A DNA stretch of 6,325 bases from Gammaproteobacteria bacterium (GTDB taxonomy: Bacteria; Pseudomonadota; Gammaproteobacteria; Pseudomonadales; Pseudomonadaceae): contig JAAZCO010000219.1 in assembly GCA_012513235.1 (NCBI GenBank), forward strand, positions 1-6,325, in the 5' to 3' direction. The translations under genes were made by a program, and so were the position numbers. The notes beneath the pieces were generated by a model that did no database searches, was not told the DNA's origin, and saw only the letters and a list, made by a program, of their open reading frames with translations. Positions 6,268 through 6,325 of the stretch are shown here, piece after piece (positions within the stretch are counted from its first letter, which is position 1; every line of letters begins with the position of its first letter).

Positions 6268-6325
6268 CCCACATAAAATAATGCTTAAGCACTGTGCTGA
6301 AAGTTCTCATCACTGCGCGCTTGCA
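6268..6325. other. Non-coding tail with a short interrupted palindrome
   Basis: The 58 bases after the metallopeptidase gene carry no plus-strand ORF. They contain TTAAGCACTGTGCTGAA at 6285-6301, an imperfect 17-base palindrome centred on T6293 with perfect arms AGCAC/GTGCT. A one-base centre is too tight for a terminator loop, although melting the inner pairs would allow a very short stem. No T tract follows. It could be an operator or chance. Confidence 0.3.

Overview
The window reads as a compact, plus-strand chromosomal segment from a gammaproteobacterium, most likely a member of the Pseudomonadaceae. Base composition is near 50% GC by eye with many TTA codons, which points to a lower-GC pseudomonad relative rather than a typical high-GC Pseudomonas. 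This placement rests on gene content and protein style (a YejK/NdpA-type protein of 335 residues, a sigma-54 response regulator, a two-membrane-segment TAXI protein) and is an inference. I see no transposase, integrase, tRNA, rRNA, CRISPR array or phage gene.

Region 1 (1-3471) looks like a signalling operon. It holds the C-terminal part of a sensor histidine kinase (its start lies upstream of the window), a complete sigma-54-dependent response regulator of the NtrC/DctD type, and a TAXI-family TRAP solute-binding protein anchored by a membrane segment at each end. No TRAP permease gene is present. The simplest reading is that the TAXI protein binds a small ligand in the periplasm and either feeds the kinase with information or serves a permease encoded elsewhere. 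The ligand is unknown.

Region 2 (3472-3573) is a 102-base gap. It contains a GC-rich perfect 7-bp hairpin and the ribosome binding site of the next gene, and probably separates two transcription units.

Region 3 (3574-6267) is a tight three-gene cluster: a YejK/NdpA nucleoid-associated protein, a divergent PPK2-family polyphosphate kinase-like protein starting 1 base after it, and an exported DUF4344 putative zinc metallopeptidase whose GTG start overlaps the PPK2 stop codon. The spacing implies co-transcription and probably translational coupling, although the three proteins would act in the nucleoid, the cytoplasm and the cell envelope respectively. No common pathway for them is evident to me.

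The last 58 bases (6268-6325) are non-coding on the plus strand. They hold a short interrupted palindrome and perhaps the last codons of a convergent minus-strand gene. The two points most worth a second look are the TAXI protein as a possible sensory partner of the two-component system, and the coupled yejK-PPK2-DUF4344 cluster with its atypical PPK2 active-site surroundings.
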